From contig OY727095.1 of assembly GCA_963402885.1 (NCBI GenBank), forward strand, positions 26,417,001-26,481,000: 64,000 nt of DNA, in the 5' to 3' direction. A program made the translations under genes and the position numbers. Of this stretch, positions 20,500 to 32,446 are shown piece by piece. Every line of letters begins with the position of its first letter. The stretch's first letter is position 1. Source of the stretch: Antedon bifida (lineage: Eukaryota > Echinodermata > Crinoidea > Comatulida > Antedonidae). Under the pieces are notes generated by a model. The model had not been told where the DNA came from and did no database searches. It saw only the letters and a list, made by a program, of their open reading frames with translations.

Positions 20500-20740
20500 A
20501 GGATCCAGTCAAGTCGCCCCATCGCAAAGCAAAGTCTCCACCACTTTATTACGACGACGAAACAACAGAAGAGCGGCTGTGGTGTACGGGGCGCCGTTCG
20601 GGACATTGCTAATTTGTGTCGACAAAATACAATTACTGTACCAGAATTCATTTTGTGTCTACAGAATTCATTTTGTGTTGACAAAATTCATTTCGCGTCG
20701 ACTGAATTCATTTTGTGTCGAAAAAATTAATTTTGTGAGC
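20500..20740. repeat. GATCCAGTCAAGTCGCCCC fragment plus ~22-bp minisatellite
   Basis: At 20503-20530 a GATCCAGTCAAGTCGCCCC-type sequence matches the start of the 16-bp minisatellite at 62682. From about 20620 to 20735 there are five degenerate units of the kind GAATTCATTTTGTGTCGACA. Confidence 0.7.
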
Positions 20741-20822
20741 TGAGCCTACACAAGCGTGGTACAGAACGTTTTAACATGCAAATTAGAAGGCGGACCTTAA
20801 AATTTAAAAGGTCATGTTATAT

Positions 20823-23290
20823 GTGTCTATTCAATCACCTTATGAAAAAAAATCCTTTGCAATTAAAGGTTAAATGTCAATATTGACCTATAAAACCAAA
20901 TAAAAACTAACATTTAAGACAAAATGTTTTATAATTCTGTTAAGACATCAATCAATCATACACAATCAAACAAGCACATTCATCATTACACCAGTTGACA
21001 TAGGTCAACATTTTAACAAGTAATATACTAAATACCGTAAATTATTATATTATATAATGCAAAGTTATTCAAACTATGAGATCGATGGTCATAAATATAA
21101 TCACGTTATTTGATCAGTGAAGTTATGGTATTTTTCTAGTGCGCATTATTTTAATATTATAAAAATGTAAAATAAATGATAATATTATGACTGTTAAAAT
21201 GCCATGATGCTAAAATGTTACGCTGACCTTTAATGATTTGCCACTACACAGTTGCATTTATTAGGGCTACAATATTCTTATTTGGACAATAAACTACTAT
21301 TCATCAGAATCAGAGAATATCAATTCATCCACAGGATAGGGCATAGACAGATCCAGGTGGCCCAGCCCAGTCAACCCCACCCCCACCTTTATTTTCGACA
21401 ATGCAAAAGTAGGTTAACTTCACCATTTCAATTCACAATTCCAAGGACTCTGGCCATTCAGTGATCCCCATCTCTTTTTATTTAATGATCTTGGATTCGT
21501 CACTTATATGTGTTTGTCTTTTCACTGTCAAGTTCTGCAAATACTGTATGTTTTAAATGTTTCAAAAATTACCTTTCATAAGAGACAACCAGGATTTCTT
21601 TCCCTTTTGAAAATATTAAGAGAATATTGCCTGTTTCCCTAGTTGACGACACATTTACTCAGATCTATAATCCTGGTCAATAATTCTTTAGATTTTTACT
21701 TTTATTGGCTAATAAAAACTTGAATCCACAACTCACTACACAGACAGACCACAATTTGTATATGAGTCTCAGTATTGTTGCTAGCCACAGATAGTTTTCC
21801 TGTGCATAGTGTAGTACACATTTTGCTTTCTGAAGAGAAAGAAAACCTGTTTATAATAATAAAGTCCATCTTTCCCAAGGTTGCATATATACTGTTCAAA
21901 GTTAACAGTATGATGTTAGGAGAGAACAAACTCATCTGATCTTTATGCGTCTATCTAACGAACGAATATTTTCATTTCAATGTAAGCTTATTCATAATAA
22001 AACATAGTATTGGAAAACAATATAGACTATTATAATAAAATGAATGGGACATCAACAATTATTATTGGCAGTGAAAAGGGTGGAATCAAAAAAAGCAATG
22101 CTTTGAATGATTGTGTTCACTGTAAATGATTATGTCTCTTTCTTTTTTCGAACGAGAAATCAGAAATCAATCCTGGTGGTCAAATCCTGGTGGTCACGTA
22201 TAGAGATAGATCACAAATGTTTTGCAGGACTAGACCAAATGACCGAAATCTTCACAGAACAGTGTCTTGAAGTTGTGAAACATGTGCGCTCTACAACGAA
22301 AGTCAGAGTTAATCATCTATTTTAGAATCATTTTAATGATAGCAATGCAAGAATATGCCCTTTTGGTGAATCGGCTTGTTTGGATAGTCCAGAAAATCAT
22401 TCATGGACATGGGTTCCAGATTTATCTATTCACTAAGATTGGTATATACATATTCTAGACGTGCTAGTTGAACTATGAACTGTTCTGTTCTGATTGCAAT
22501 GGGGATGAAAAAAGTTATAACCAATAATATAGTAAGATTTGTTATATGCTTATCCACCCAAGTTCTCAAGGCGTCTGTGAAAAATCAATGGAAACTAATC
22601 CGTAAACTTTACAAAGCTACCAAATATAAACCACAAAATTGTATTTTGTTTACCAAAGGTGCACAGATTGACTAGTACATAACTAAGTATTCTCAGTTAT
22701 TTGAGTACCTAGACAAATAAAAACCAACATTATATATTGCCAACATAAAAAAGCAGATCAAATCCAAAATCAAAATGAATATTGCAGGCCTGCACAACCA
22801 TGTTCTGACCAATCTTTGCAAAATGAATTTTGAAAAGTGTTATAAGTTGTGCTTTAACCATTTATTCTATTCAAGGTCAGCGTAACATTTTAAGTCTGAT
22901 TTGATTAATTACAGTATTATAATTACATTGATTAAAATTGTAATGAAATAACATAACTTTACTGATCAAATAATTTGATTACTTGTAAAACCATCGATAT
23001 CATAGTTTGGACAACTTTTATTTGGTAACTAACTAATTACGCATATTGAAATGTTGACCTTTGACCTTATGTCAACTGATGAAATTGACCTTATGTCAAC
23101 TGATGAAATGATATATTTGCTGTTTTACATTGCGTATGATTGATTAAGTAAACAGGATGAGAAAACATCCAATTTTTGTTAAATATTAGCTTTTATTTGG
23201 TTTTATAGGGACATTCTATGATTGGTCAATATTGTCATTTGACCCTGAATCACAAAGGATTTTTTTTTCATAAGGTGATTGAATAGACAC
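20823..23290. mobile_element. Foldback element with ~410-bp terminal inverted repeats
   Basis: The left arm (20823-21230) starts GTGTCTATTCAATCACCTTATG and the right arm (22872-23290) ends with its complement. The arms stay alignable, with substitutions and indels, down to CGCTGACCTT at the inner end. The 1.64-kb interior has only short ORFs (22107-22325, 22475-22675) without recognisable domains. No clear target duplication was found. It lies downstream of the Roco gene's 3' end. Confidence 0.75.
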
Positions 23291-24550
23291 CTATAATCAT
23301 AAAAATGTAATAAAAAACCAAATTGTGCTTCCATAAATCTGTTATAATACATATACATATACATTGTTGTAATTGGTAAATTTTGAACTTTGACCCATTA
23401 TATCTCGAAACGCTTCCTATCCTATTTATTTTGTTTATTAGAGTCAATTATGATTCAGGAATAAGGCGTTCGATGAGAAACCGCAATATAAGAAACTGAA
23501 TTGCAATTTTGTCTTGAAGTTTATTGAGCATTTCACATTGGTTAAAATCGGTGTATAATTGGTCAGCGATTATGAATTGTCGCAGACAATTGCAAGGTGT
23601 CAACATTTTGTTTGCGACGAATTGATGGATGAGCGCCTCCAATCACATGTGTAGGCAACACAAGCGACATTGTGTCCATTATTATGGAAGCCATTTTTAA
23701 AGATGATGCCATAAAATAAAATGAAAAATAAAGAAAACTTTGTTTACAATACAGTACAGTAATAACTTTATTAGATCATCAAGTGATTGCTATTACTTTT
23801 GTTATGTTGATTATGCTCAAAATGATAAAGCAAAATGAAAAAAGTTACATCCTGATTTGTTTAAATATTAAGTGGAGGATTGTACAAATAATTTACTTCC
23901 TTGTGATCTATCGTTCCTCATTTGTCGAGTGCACACAAGATTAAACTGTAAAAAGAATAAAGTAATTTATTTTGACAATCTTTCTACGCTCAACAAAATT
24001 ATAGAAAAACATAGTCTACATCCAATAAACCTCAAAACATAATTTAAGAGGCACTATATGTCAACAAATAAGTATTAGTCCTCTCTCCATGACGGTTGTC
24101 ACATAATGCTTTGTATTATTTTTTATTGTATTTATATGTTTCATATGGACAGTTTGTCTGAAATAAAGTTGAATTGAAATAATGAACAATTTATTCAAAT
24201 GATAAAAACTGACTGATATTAATAATTAAATAAATAATAATATAATACAGTATATTTTAGAACGAAACACAGAAATCTGTTGTTGGAACAATGTTTACAG
24301 TTATTTCATAAGCACTAATTTGTAAAAAGCAGTTACTAAAAAGTAGACAATTAAGAGTTAATGTTGGATCCGGTGTTGGATAGCATGGCTAGCCGGCAAT
24401 GTAAGTAACAAAGTCTACACCTATGAAACAGTAATGATAATTACTTCTTTACAACTTTAGTTTTGTAAACATATTTGATATAATAATTACAGTTTATGAT
24501 TTACTATTATTATTTATGCCTAAATACGTTTTTAACCTATGTATATCCTC
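23291..24550. other. Region 3' of the Roco gene
   Basis: AT-rich DNA. On the minus strand, frame 23642-23448 (no ATG, ending IERLIPES) and an overlapping ATG frame from about 23695 have coding-like composition but no recognised family. Bases 23880-24050 resemble 36345-36450, so this segment was part of a duplicated block. A possible terminal exon of the Roco gene at about 24391-24262 (starting PCYPTPDPTLTLNC) has a weak acceptor. Confidence 0.4.
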
Positions 24551-24585
24551 TATCACCTCACAAACACTTTTCCCAGTATACTTAC

Positions 24586-27405
24586 CATTGATTTAAATGA
24601 AATCGTGTGGTAATCATCTGCTCTATATTCGTCAATTGCAGAGACGTCCTTAATAATAGTAACGATGTTCACCAAACACAATGTGCCATCTAAAGAACTA
24701 CATCTTTCACACACTGGACCACAAACAAACTGCTCATGAACGTAATCAGGACTGAACGTCTGTTGAACAATTTCTTCTATGAAAGTAGTAATTTTGTGTA
24801 GAATATTTACAGATTGATTCGGGTTTACCTTAGTAACTGAAAGTTTGATGAGATTTTTATCATAAAAGAAAATGCTGCCAGCAGAAATTGTTTCCGTGTT
24901 TATTTGAAAGAGACATGATTCACTTGCTCTAAATTTTGCAGCATTATAGTAGATATTAATCCAATTAAACATCTTGCAACATTTGGCAATAAGACGAAGA
25001 AAGATAAATTCAAGTATTATTTCTCCAAAATCAAAATAAAATATTTCATTGATGTCAACAGCTGATTTACTAGTTTGTAAATCAGTTCTCGGCAATCGGC
25101 TGCAAAGGTAAAATCTTCCAACTTGATCAATTTCATTAGTAATTGTAAGTGGAAAAAGTAGATGTGTTTCAACCAAAAAACGAATCACATAAGGATAAAC
25201 TCTCCAAATTCCTTTCATTCGACAAATATGTTCCACTAATCTACTGTCAATAATTCCGGTTTCCAGCAATCTCTGCCAAAGATCAGATACAGTTCGCGTT
25301 CTTTTATGTGGTTCTGGCACATTTACTAGTAATTTCAGAATGTCTATTAGTACTGGATCACAAACAATATAGTTTTGAAGCCATTCATCGTGTTCGTTGT
25401 ATATAATATCTCCAGATTTTTCAAAAAAATTCAGAAGTGTACGCAGCTCATATTTTAGAAATGTTTTGCTTTTTGAAATTATTTCCTTTTCAATATCGTT
25501 TATACTTGTAATAACACAATTTTTAGAGCGAAATCCATTTAGTATTTCCTTAAATAAAAGATATTTAACAAACAATAATTCCTTGAAGTATTTCAGAAGT
25601 TGCACCTCTTTGTGTATAGTTTTTCGTAATAGGTTACAATCTTTATCATCACTGAGAGCGTATTCAATAAAAAAATAAAGTCCACCATTTGGATGAAAGG
25701 CAAGCAATCTTGAAAACCTTTTGTAAATATGTGCATTTAACAATTTTTCAAAAGCTGGAAACAAGTTTGTATCACATATACTTTCTCGCCTTGTACCCAC
25801 AAGAAATACTACGACATTTTCAATATCGGCATGCATAGCAATAGATTGTAACCATAACTGTAGCCGCTTAATATGTCTATAAGGATTAGAAATTGCTTTG
25901 GCAGCGTTGAAAACAACCAAGTATACACCTTGCTTTGGCATAAATAGATGATGTGTATTATAATACATTTCTTGGCCTGCAAAATCCCATAAACTAAGTC
26001 TAGCATCGATGTAGCATTCATTTCGAATATCTGCTTTCATTGACTTTCTGATATGAATTATTGGCATCGATGACGTAGTTTTTAATAATTTTATGTATGT
26101 ACGCCATTCGTAGATAACAAACCCAATAATTGGTGCCAAAAAGAAAAACAATTCAAGCAAATATCTTGTAATAGAAAGTTTTTTGTCAAGTAAAATAAGA
26201 TTGTTGACATTTACAAATTCCCAACCACACATTTTTGTTAAACATATCCCAGTTATAAATCCAACAAATTTCTTTACGAATTAATAACCTTCAGGAACAC
26301 ATCCAAAAGCCGCTAGTTGCCTTCCTAATATAGACCCAAGCAATGCGGAAAAGATAATTGTAGAAAGGCAAAATAATGTAAATATGTCAACAAAAGTATT
26401 TCTTTCAAAATATTTAGCTGCGGTTATAAACAACATAATAAGTATTGACACAATAATGAACCTGCGCCTTATTGGATATATTTTAGTGTAAATAATCCTA
26501 AAAATAACCATAATAATAACTGCATAAATTAAAAACTCCAAATATTTTAGATTACAAATAAATATGTATAACTTTTCTAAGACATCTTCGAGTGAAGTAG
26601 GGGTATGGATTGGATGTACCATGCAGCACAAAGCTAAACAGATATCAGTCCTACCACCTCCGGCAATAAGTACACCAATAAAGAACGAACCTAGCCCATA
26701 CATAAAAGCAGTTACAAAAATCCATAAGTTGAACTCCATTTTCTGTAAGTTTGCAGTTTGTTTATGTAGTTGTGTAGCACTATCTACGAGTACCATGATA
26801 ATAGCATACCCACAACCAAAGCGATAAGCACTGTGAACATCACATATTGTCATAAGACAAAGGATGTATAACCATACGATTGGTCCGAATATAAACCCAC
26901 CAAAACAGAGCATAACTGTCATAGGAAAAATATGCAACATTAGGTAAAATGTATCCTCAAATAATTTTCGAATTGACAATTCTGTATTACTTTCAGACGT
27001 AATACTTTTCTTGAGACCTTTATTTTGATTATGTCTGAGCACATGGGATACTGTACACCACGCTGCTGAACTTTCATAATCTTCTACTGGTGTGTTGGTA
27101 ACTTCAGACCATTTACTATTAACATCACTAACGTTCGCCTTAACAGTATTTGTTTCTATTCCTATTGTACTAGGCTCCTCTGGTCGAAAATCTTTACCCT
27201 GTAAACGCCTGCATGTCGAAGTTTTCCCGGCACCATGATCACCCAGGATGAGAATCTTGGTTCTGTTAAACGGTATTTTCCCTTTTTCTTGTGCTGTTTT
27301 GTAGGCTTCTTTAACTTCAGTATCATCTGCTAATACGCGCATGTTTAAACTTCTCTTAAACGACACAATATATCCTTTAAGGAAATTTGATATGTTTTTA
27401 TTCAT
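24586..27405 (-). pseudogene. Roco-family GTPase with transmembrane insertion, one in-frame stop
   Basis: One continuous frame from ATG 27405 to a strong donor (ATG|GTAAGTAT) at 24586, interrupted only by TAA at 26281-26283; without that stop about 940 codons. Residues ~48-62 hold the P-loop (ILGDHGAGKTSTCRRL) of a Roc GTPase domain. Residues ~150-430 contain seven or eight hydrophobic segments (for example VMLCFGGFIFGPIVWLYIL). The domain resumes with the switch II motif LWDFAGQEMYYNTHH and a G4-like VFLVGTRRES, then a COR-like region and a C-terminal Cys pair cluster (CGPVCERC). No LRR or kinase is seen. The stop lies between membrane segments and may be a nonsense allele (CAA to TAA is one step) or a sequencing error. 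Upstream of the ATG is an in-frame stop and an acceptor (TTTGTTACAG) near 27463, so a 5' UTR exon is likely. Confidence 0.8.
26281..26283 (-). other. In-frame TAA splitting the Roco ORF
   Basis: The frames before (27405-26284) and after (to 24553) are the same; 16 sense codons separate the TAA from the next Met at 26232. No GT-AG intron long enough to remove it is visible. Confidence 0.85.
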
Positions 27406-28477
27406 ATTAATGTCTGGCCTTTTTACAATTTCTGCTTGTTATTTCAATTTGCTTTCATCTTCTGTAACAAAAAAGAATATATTAGTTAGACTTTCGATTG
27501 CCGATGAAACACAGTAATTATTCATTTTGAAGTAATATTATACAAACAAGGAATCTTGAATGTCATTTCTGTAATGTTATTGTTTGTTGCAAAATCAAGG
27601 CAGCAGTCGGCGCTATTGGATTTCAATTAACTATCAAATTTCAATCGCTATTTTGGCCTGGGGATTTTTTCCCTACGTTAGAAGATTTTTTTTAATACAA
27701 AATAGCTGAAAAAGGTACTTCACACGATCGTTTAATAGATAAAATGTGACCCATAATTGTTCAATCAAATGAGAATATATTTAGGTGTATTATAATACGA
27801 GGTAGAGAATTTAGTATGAAATAGCAGTATTACCTACTGAATTAGAAACGTTTGTCAATATACCAAAAGACCCACCACATATTACAATAGTAATGAAAAT
27901 AAGTGTAATCTACTCAGAATTTTATGAGGAATAACAAATCAAAAATGTAGAAAAAAAAATTAGTGGAAGTGGGGGTCACATTTTGCAAATAAAGGTTATT
28001 TGAGGTCAAATAATGTATGAAATAGTAATTTTTGCTGTATAGGACAATTTAAATAAATGGTATACAAGTGTGTTGCATATCATTTAAATGCATATTCAAT
28101 TTCCGTTTGAAGGATATCAACATTTTTAAAAATATTTGAATTTTTTAAAAATATTTTTTGTTCACTTTATAAAAATATACTTAGGCTAATTTTCAGATAT
28201 TCAATCAATAATTTCTCAGAAATATACTTATTGCCTGAAAATGTCATAACGCCCCTCCCACACATCCCCCTCCCAAACCAACCGTTTTCTCTATAGTAAT
28301 GGAATAGTAATGGTAGCTGTGATACCTGTTATAATAGTGATATTCATGATTTATCTACTGATAATAATTAGTTTTAAAATAAAACAATCAAAAATAATTT
28401 TAAAACGTCATCCATAACAAAAATTGGCAATCTGTGTGAACGTTTTACATGGCTAATCACCATACTGTAGTCGGCAA
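27406..28477. other. Upstream region of the Roco gene
   Basis: AT-rich noncoding DNA with the 5' UTR acceptor near 27463. No promoter element or other gene could be identified. Confidence 0.45.
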
Positions 28478-28662
28478 ACTGTAGTCAGCGAACTGGGTTT
28501 TGGGAAACTGGGTTTTGGCAAACTGTAGTCAGCAAACTGGGTTTCTGCAAACTGGGATTCAGCAAACCGGGATTCGGCATACTGTAGTCAGCAAAAACTT
28601 AAGTCAGCAAACTCGGTTTCGGCAAACTGTAGTCAGCAAACTGGGATTCGACAAACTCAATT
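28478..28662. repeat. 15-16-bp minisatellite (AAACTGTAGTCAGC / AAACTGGGATTCGGC)
   Basis: About twelve alternating degenerate units spell AACTGTAGTCAGC and AACTGGGTTTCGGC. The ORF across it is a by-product. Confidence 0.8.
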
Positions 28663-29710
28663 ATTTAGTTACTTATTGTGGCTGTAGGATCAAATGAGTA
28701 TATTAACAGAGTATACTGTACATGTAAGACAATTTAAGACGAAAAACTTTATTCACATAATCTTCGCACTTTGGTCTTATGATCACAGTACTGTATATGG
28801 AAAATGCTTTTGGGTACCAGAAGCTGTTGTATGATATGCTACCGTATTTTGTTGATGGTGGGTACAACCTGTATGACAATACCGATGTATATACAGACAC
28901 TTCACAAGGGGCTTCATAATCGACAATCAGATCGATTCTGGGTTGCGTTGTCTTGTGATCTTGTTATAGAAAAGAAGCCCTCATTATCTCGTTATAGAAC
29001 AAACTCTCATGCATAGTATGACACGATTGAGACAAGCCAGGAAAATTCTCAACCTTGTTTCCATCTGACTGATGACCTTTTGTTTTAAATCGAGTGAAAC
29101 TCGGATAGCCGAGTTGTTGATTAAGCTGGCAGGAACAACTGCGGGCTATCACGGTCCCGTTAGGATCCTGGGATACCTCTGACCATGTTGCAAGTCGTCT
29201 AAAACGTCTTCTCCACGGTGTCGCGGAAGTTTTAATGTTTAAACTAAATAATGTATTAATTATACAAATTAAGATGGTATTTATTGAATAAACGCCCAAC
29301 ACCTCCTCAATAAAACATCTCTTAGAATAATAATCGCCCCCACCCAACTATCTAATAAACGCCCATCACATTTATACACTCAATATTGTATTATATTCGG
29401 CCTGTTATCTAAGCATATGTTATCCTTTGTTACCACTTTTTCATATCTATTAGAGGATTTTATTTGATTATCAATGTTACCATATTATTAAAAAAAAATT
29501 AAACGTATCCCTCGAAAAAGCACCTCCCTCAAATGACCTCCGCCTCCCACCTCCGCCCTATAAGGGCCCTACCAAAAACGTGCAAGCCAGAACTATGGCG
29601 ACAAACAAAACTTTATGCGACGAATTTAATTAGGCCTATAACTTTTCTGAATTCAAATTCAACGATCTCCCAGAAATATTACAAGATTATTAATAAATGC
29701 AATTACAAGA
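28663..29710. other. Mostly unassigned; one unrecognised minus ORF
   Basis: ORF 29347-28964 (-), 127 codons, covers a locally GC-richer stretch around 29020-29230 but matches no family I know. From 29280 to 29570 there are scattered CGCCC/CACCTCC words resembling a decayed short repeat. Confidence 0.35.
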
Positions 29711-29945
29711 TTAGGATGACTAGCGAGGCATTTAATAAAAAGGCAAACTGCCTTAAAATGTAAATGTAACATGTTTCGAGAACCTATGCTAATTACATAC
29801 TTATTTACATACAATATGTCCTATTGGTATATAAGCACTCTAGGCGTTGTTTACTGTTCTGATGATGAGAATAGTTTCTCGAAACATCATTTACATTTTA
29901 AGGCAGTTTGCCTTTTTATTAAATGCCTCGCTATAGTCATCCTAA
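29711..29945. repeat. Foldback repeat, 70-bp inverted arms
   Basis: TTAGGATGACTAGCGAGG at 29711 has its complement at the end, 29945. The arms 29711-29784 and 29875-29945 are nearly perfect and enclose about 90 bp. Penelope-like elements often carry inverted partial LTRs, and a hammerhead-like motif overlaps the right arm. Confidence 0.75.
29851..29885 (+). ncRNA. Hammerhead ribozyme-like motif
   Basis: CTGATGA (29859-29865), one extra T, a 5-bp stem II (GAGAA/TTCTC, loop TAGT), then GAAAC match the hammerhead core order. Stem III and the cleavage triplet are not clear. This is typical of the short-stem-III hammerheads of Penelope elements but may be decayed. Confidence 0.5.
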
Positions 29946-30676
29946 CTCGTAAGTTTGGTGGTATTATTCATGAATTACAAGATTAAATACAAATTGTTTG
30001 TAAATTGTAGACCCTTTGAGTTTAAAAAACATTAATGTTGCCAATGTTCGAAATCTGCCGCGATTGATCTACGCTAATGTTTTTATGACCTTAAAGTAGC
30101 ATTTAATGACATGTAGGCCTAGTAGCCCTACATTCTCAAGTACAAAATCAGCGAGGATACTAGGCCCAGGCCTTCTAGGCTTACTAGTAAACCCCATGAT
30201 TTGCCGACACTGATATAGGCCTAGGTAGGCTTATTGGTAGGCTAATCTTAAGTGTAGTAGGTACAACGTGTAATCATGATCTATATACTCATCGTTGTCG
30301 ACTTCTTGTGGGAATAATAATACAGTATAGACAAGGTACTTTTATGCAGAACCATCGTCTACAAATGACCTTTATTTGCGAAATTTGATCCCTTCCACTA
30401 AATATTTGTTTTTACGTCTTTGATATGTTATTCCTCATTAGATTCTGAGTAAAATACATGAATTTTCATTACCATTGCAATTTGTGGTGGGTTAAGCCAT
30501 TTTTGTCATAGATTGACTGGAGTAAATTTTTCATTTTTTAATTTGTTTTATGTTGCAATGTTATATAGCCGCCGCCGACAAAAATACCTACCTCCTAAAG
30601 GCCCATTTACACTAGGTAGAACTATTACAGGATAATAGGATAATCATTTATTCAAACCCTGGTCAAACATAGCCGG
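29946..30676. other. Unassigned AT-rich DNA
   Basis: It includes an aggcctag-rich stretch at 30110-30250. No genes are supported. Confidence 0.45.
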
Positions 30677-30835
30677 GTGACGGGACGTTTTGCCGAACGC
30701 CATTTCGCCGACAGACCACTGACCGACAGACTATTCGCCGACCGGACATTTCGCCGACCAGACATTTCGCCGGCCGGACATTTCGCCGACCGGACATTTC
30801 ACCGACAAGACATTTCGCCGACAAGATATTTCTGT
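30677..30835. repeat. 16-bp minisatellite (ACATTTCGCCGACCGG)
   Basis: It begins GGGTGACGGGACGTTTTGCCG and then has about nine units of ACATTTCGCCGACCGG type. The same lead-in starts the array at 33813. Confidence 0.85.
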
Positions 30836-30883
30836 TCGAGGTCTTTCAAGAACATGTTTTTTTTAATAGTAGAGAGAGATTAT

Positions 30884-31986
30884 TTAGAGGGTTAGGTTTA
30901 GTATATTTACTTTTGAAATGTTGGTGTCCCCTTTTAATGTAGCACATCCTACTGGAAGAGAAGATTTGTTATTATAGTTATTTGAGTTACGTTTGAGAAA
31001 ATAACACTGAGACATAACATGTCCTGGTTTTTTGCAATGGTAACATGTTAATACCTTAGGCTTATCCCAACGCTTACTCGTAAACGGACTCTGTCTCTTA
31101 GTATCAGATACCCGTTTGTAATCACGTCGTTTATCCTCATGATTGGGATTATTTATATTTATCGCACTTAATTTATGAGTCAATGCATAATCATCGGCAT
31201 ATACTGCTGCGTCTTTTAATGTATCAATTTTACGTTCATCAAGGTGAATTTTAATATCAACATGAATGCACCTTATAAATTCTTCTATTAACATCATTTG
31301 CTTTAAATTATCATAATTCAATTCTACATCTTTAGAACTAACCCATCTTTCAAACATTTGCTCTTTAACTCTGGCAAACTCCACATGCGTTTGTTCATAC
31401 TGTATCCTCGCATCTCTAAATCTTTGTCGATAAGCTTATGGCACAAGTTCGTAAGCACTGAGCACTGCTTTCTTCACTATTTCATAATCACTACATTCAT
31501 GAAGGGGTAGAGCCGAATAAATTTCACGTGCTTTCCCTATGAAAACACTCTGCAACAGAAGGGTCCACTTTCTTTTGGCCATTTCATACTATACGAAATT
31601 TTTTCAAAGTGTTGAAAATATTTATCAACTTCGGTTTCCTGAAATTTTGGAACAAGCCTAATGTGTTTAGACGCATCGAAAGCATCAGGCGCACTAGCAA
31701 CATTTACTTTTACTTCTCTCTCCCCCTGTCTCTCTCCCCCTCTCTCTCAATAGTGTCTCTTTCAATTTGGTACTGCAATTTCGCAAGCTCTAATTCTACA
31801 TCTGCTTTTTGCTTTGCCTCCTCCATTTCCATTTCCATCATCATTCTCTCTTTATCAATTTCTATCTTAGCCATTTGTAACTCTGATTCTTTTAATTTTA
31901 CAGCTTCACTCTCTACTTCCTCAACCACAATCACTTCTTTTAAACATGATTCTTCTAAGTATTCTTCTCTTCTGGATGAATACTGA
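30884..31986 (-). pseudogene. Gag relic of a second Gypsy-like element (SCAN-like region, CCHC)
   Basis: Frame 31934-31710 is a Glu/Lys-rich coiled coil (EMEMEEAKQKADVELELAKLQ). Bases ~31640-31390 translate to the conserved Gag core (EVDKYFQHFEKIS, MKWP, then VFIGKAREIYSALPL) with a frameshift and a stop. Frame 31384-30884 has a SCAN-like segment (FERWVSSKDVELNYDNLKQ) and one zinc knuckle, CYHCKKPGHVMSQC. Coding ends at 30884 beside a minisatellite, and no protease or pol follows. The matching LTR and PBS lie upstream at 32256-32446. Capsid and nucleocapsid functions are inferred from the family. Confidence 0.82.
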
Positions 31987-32255
31987 GGACCACATGGGTA
32001 TATGCGCTCTTACAAGTGTTTCAATTAATTTATTTTTAACAACTTGTTTTCTCGTAGAGTGTTTTAAATGCAGATCAAAATACCTTCCCAACGCCAACAA
32101 ATCTGGCTTTTTAACGTATTAAATGTTTCCCAGGAAACACACTCTGCAAGGTATTTTTCAGCCTCAAACTCCATTATAAACAAATGGTTAAGAAAATTAC
32201 AATAGTGTAGTAGTAACTGTATGTTCCAAACCCCGAGTGAGTCTGATAACTTTGT
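31987..32255 (-). other. Leader between LTR and gag relic
   Basis: Sequence between PBS and gag of the second Gypsy-like relic. No ORF is supported. Confidence 0.5.
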
Positions 32256-32272
32256 TCCCGGACGAGTCCCCA
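32256..32272 (-). other. Primer binding site of the gag relic
   Basis: The minus strand reads TGGGGACTCGTCCGGGA five bases inside the LTR, close to the proline-tRNA type PBS used by many LTR elements. Confidence 0.7.
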
Positions 32273-32277
32273 ATTTC

Positions 32278-32446
32278 TGTTACGACCACTCGGTATCATA
32301 CGTATCTATAGTTGTGTTGTTATGTATTTTGTGCATCGTGAAAGGAATTAAATGGAGCTCGTGCTTCTTGCATATTATTATTGTTTGTTCCAAACCTCGT
32401 TGTTGCTATTTAGGTATTTCGACCTAGGCCAAAAGTGGTCGTAACA
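32278..32446 (-). repeat. 5' LTR of the gag relic
   Basis: 169 bp with inverted termini TGTTACGACCACT and AGTGGTCGTAACA. No second copy lies in the window, so the element is truncated. Confidence 0.75.
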
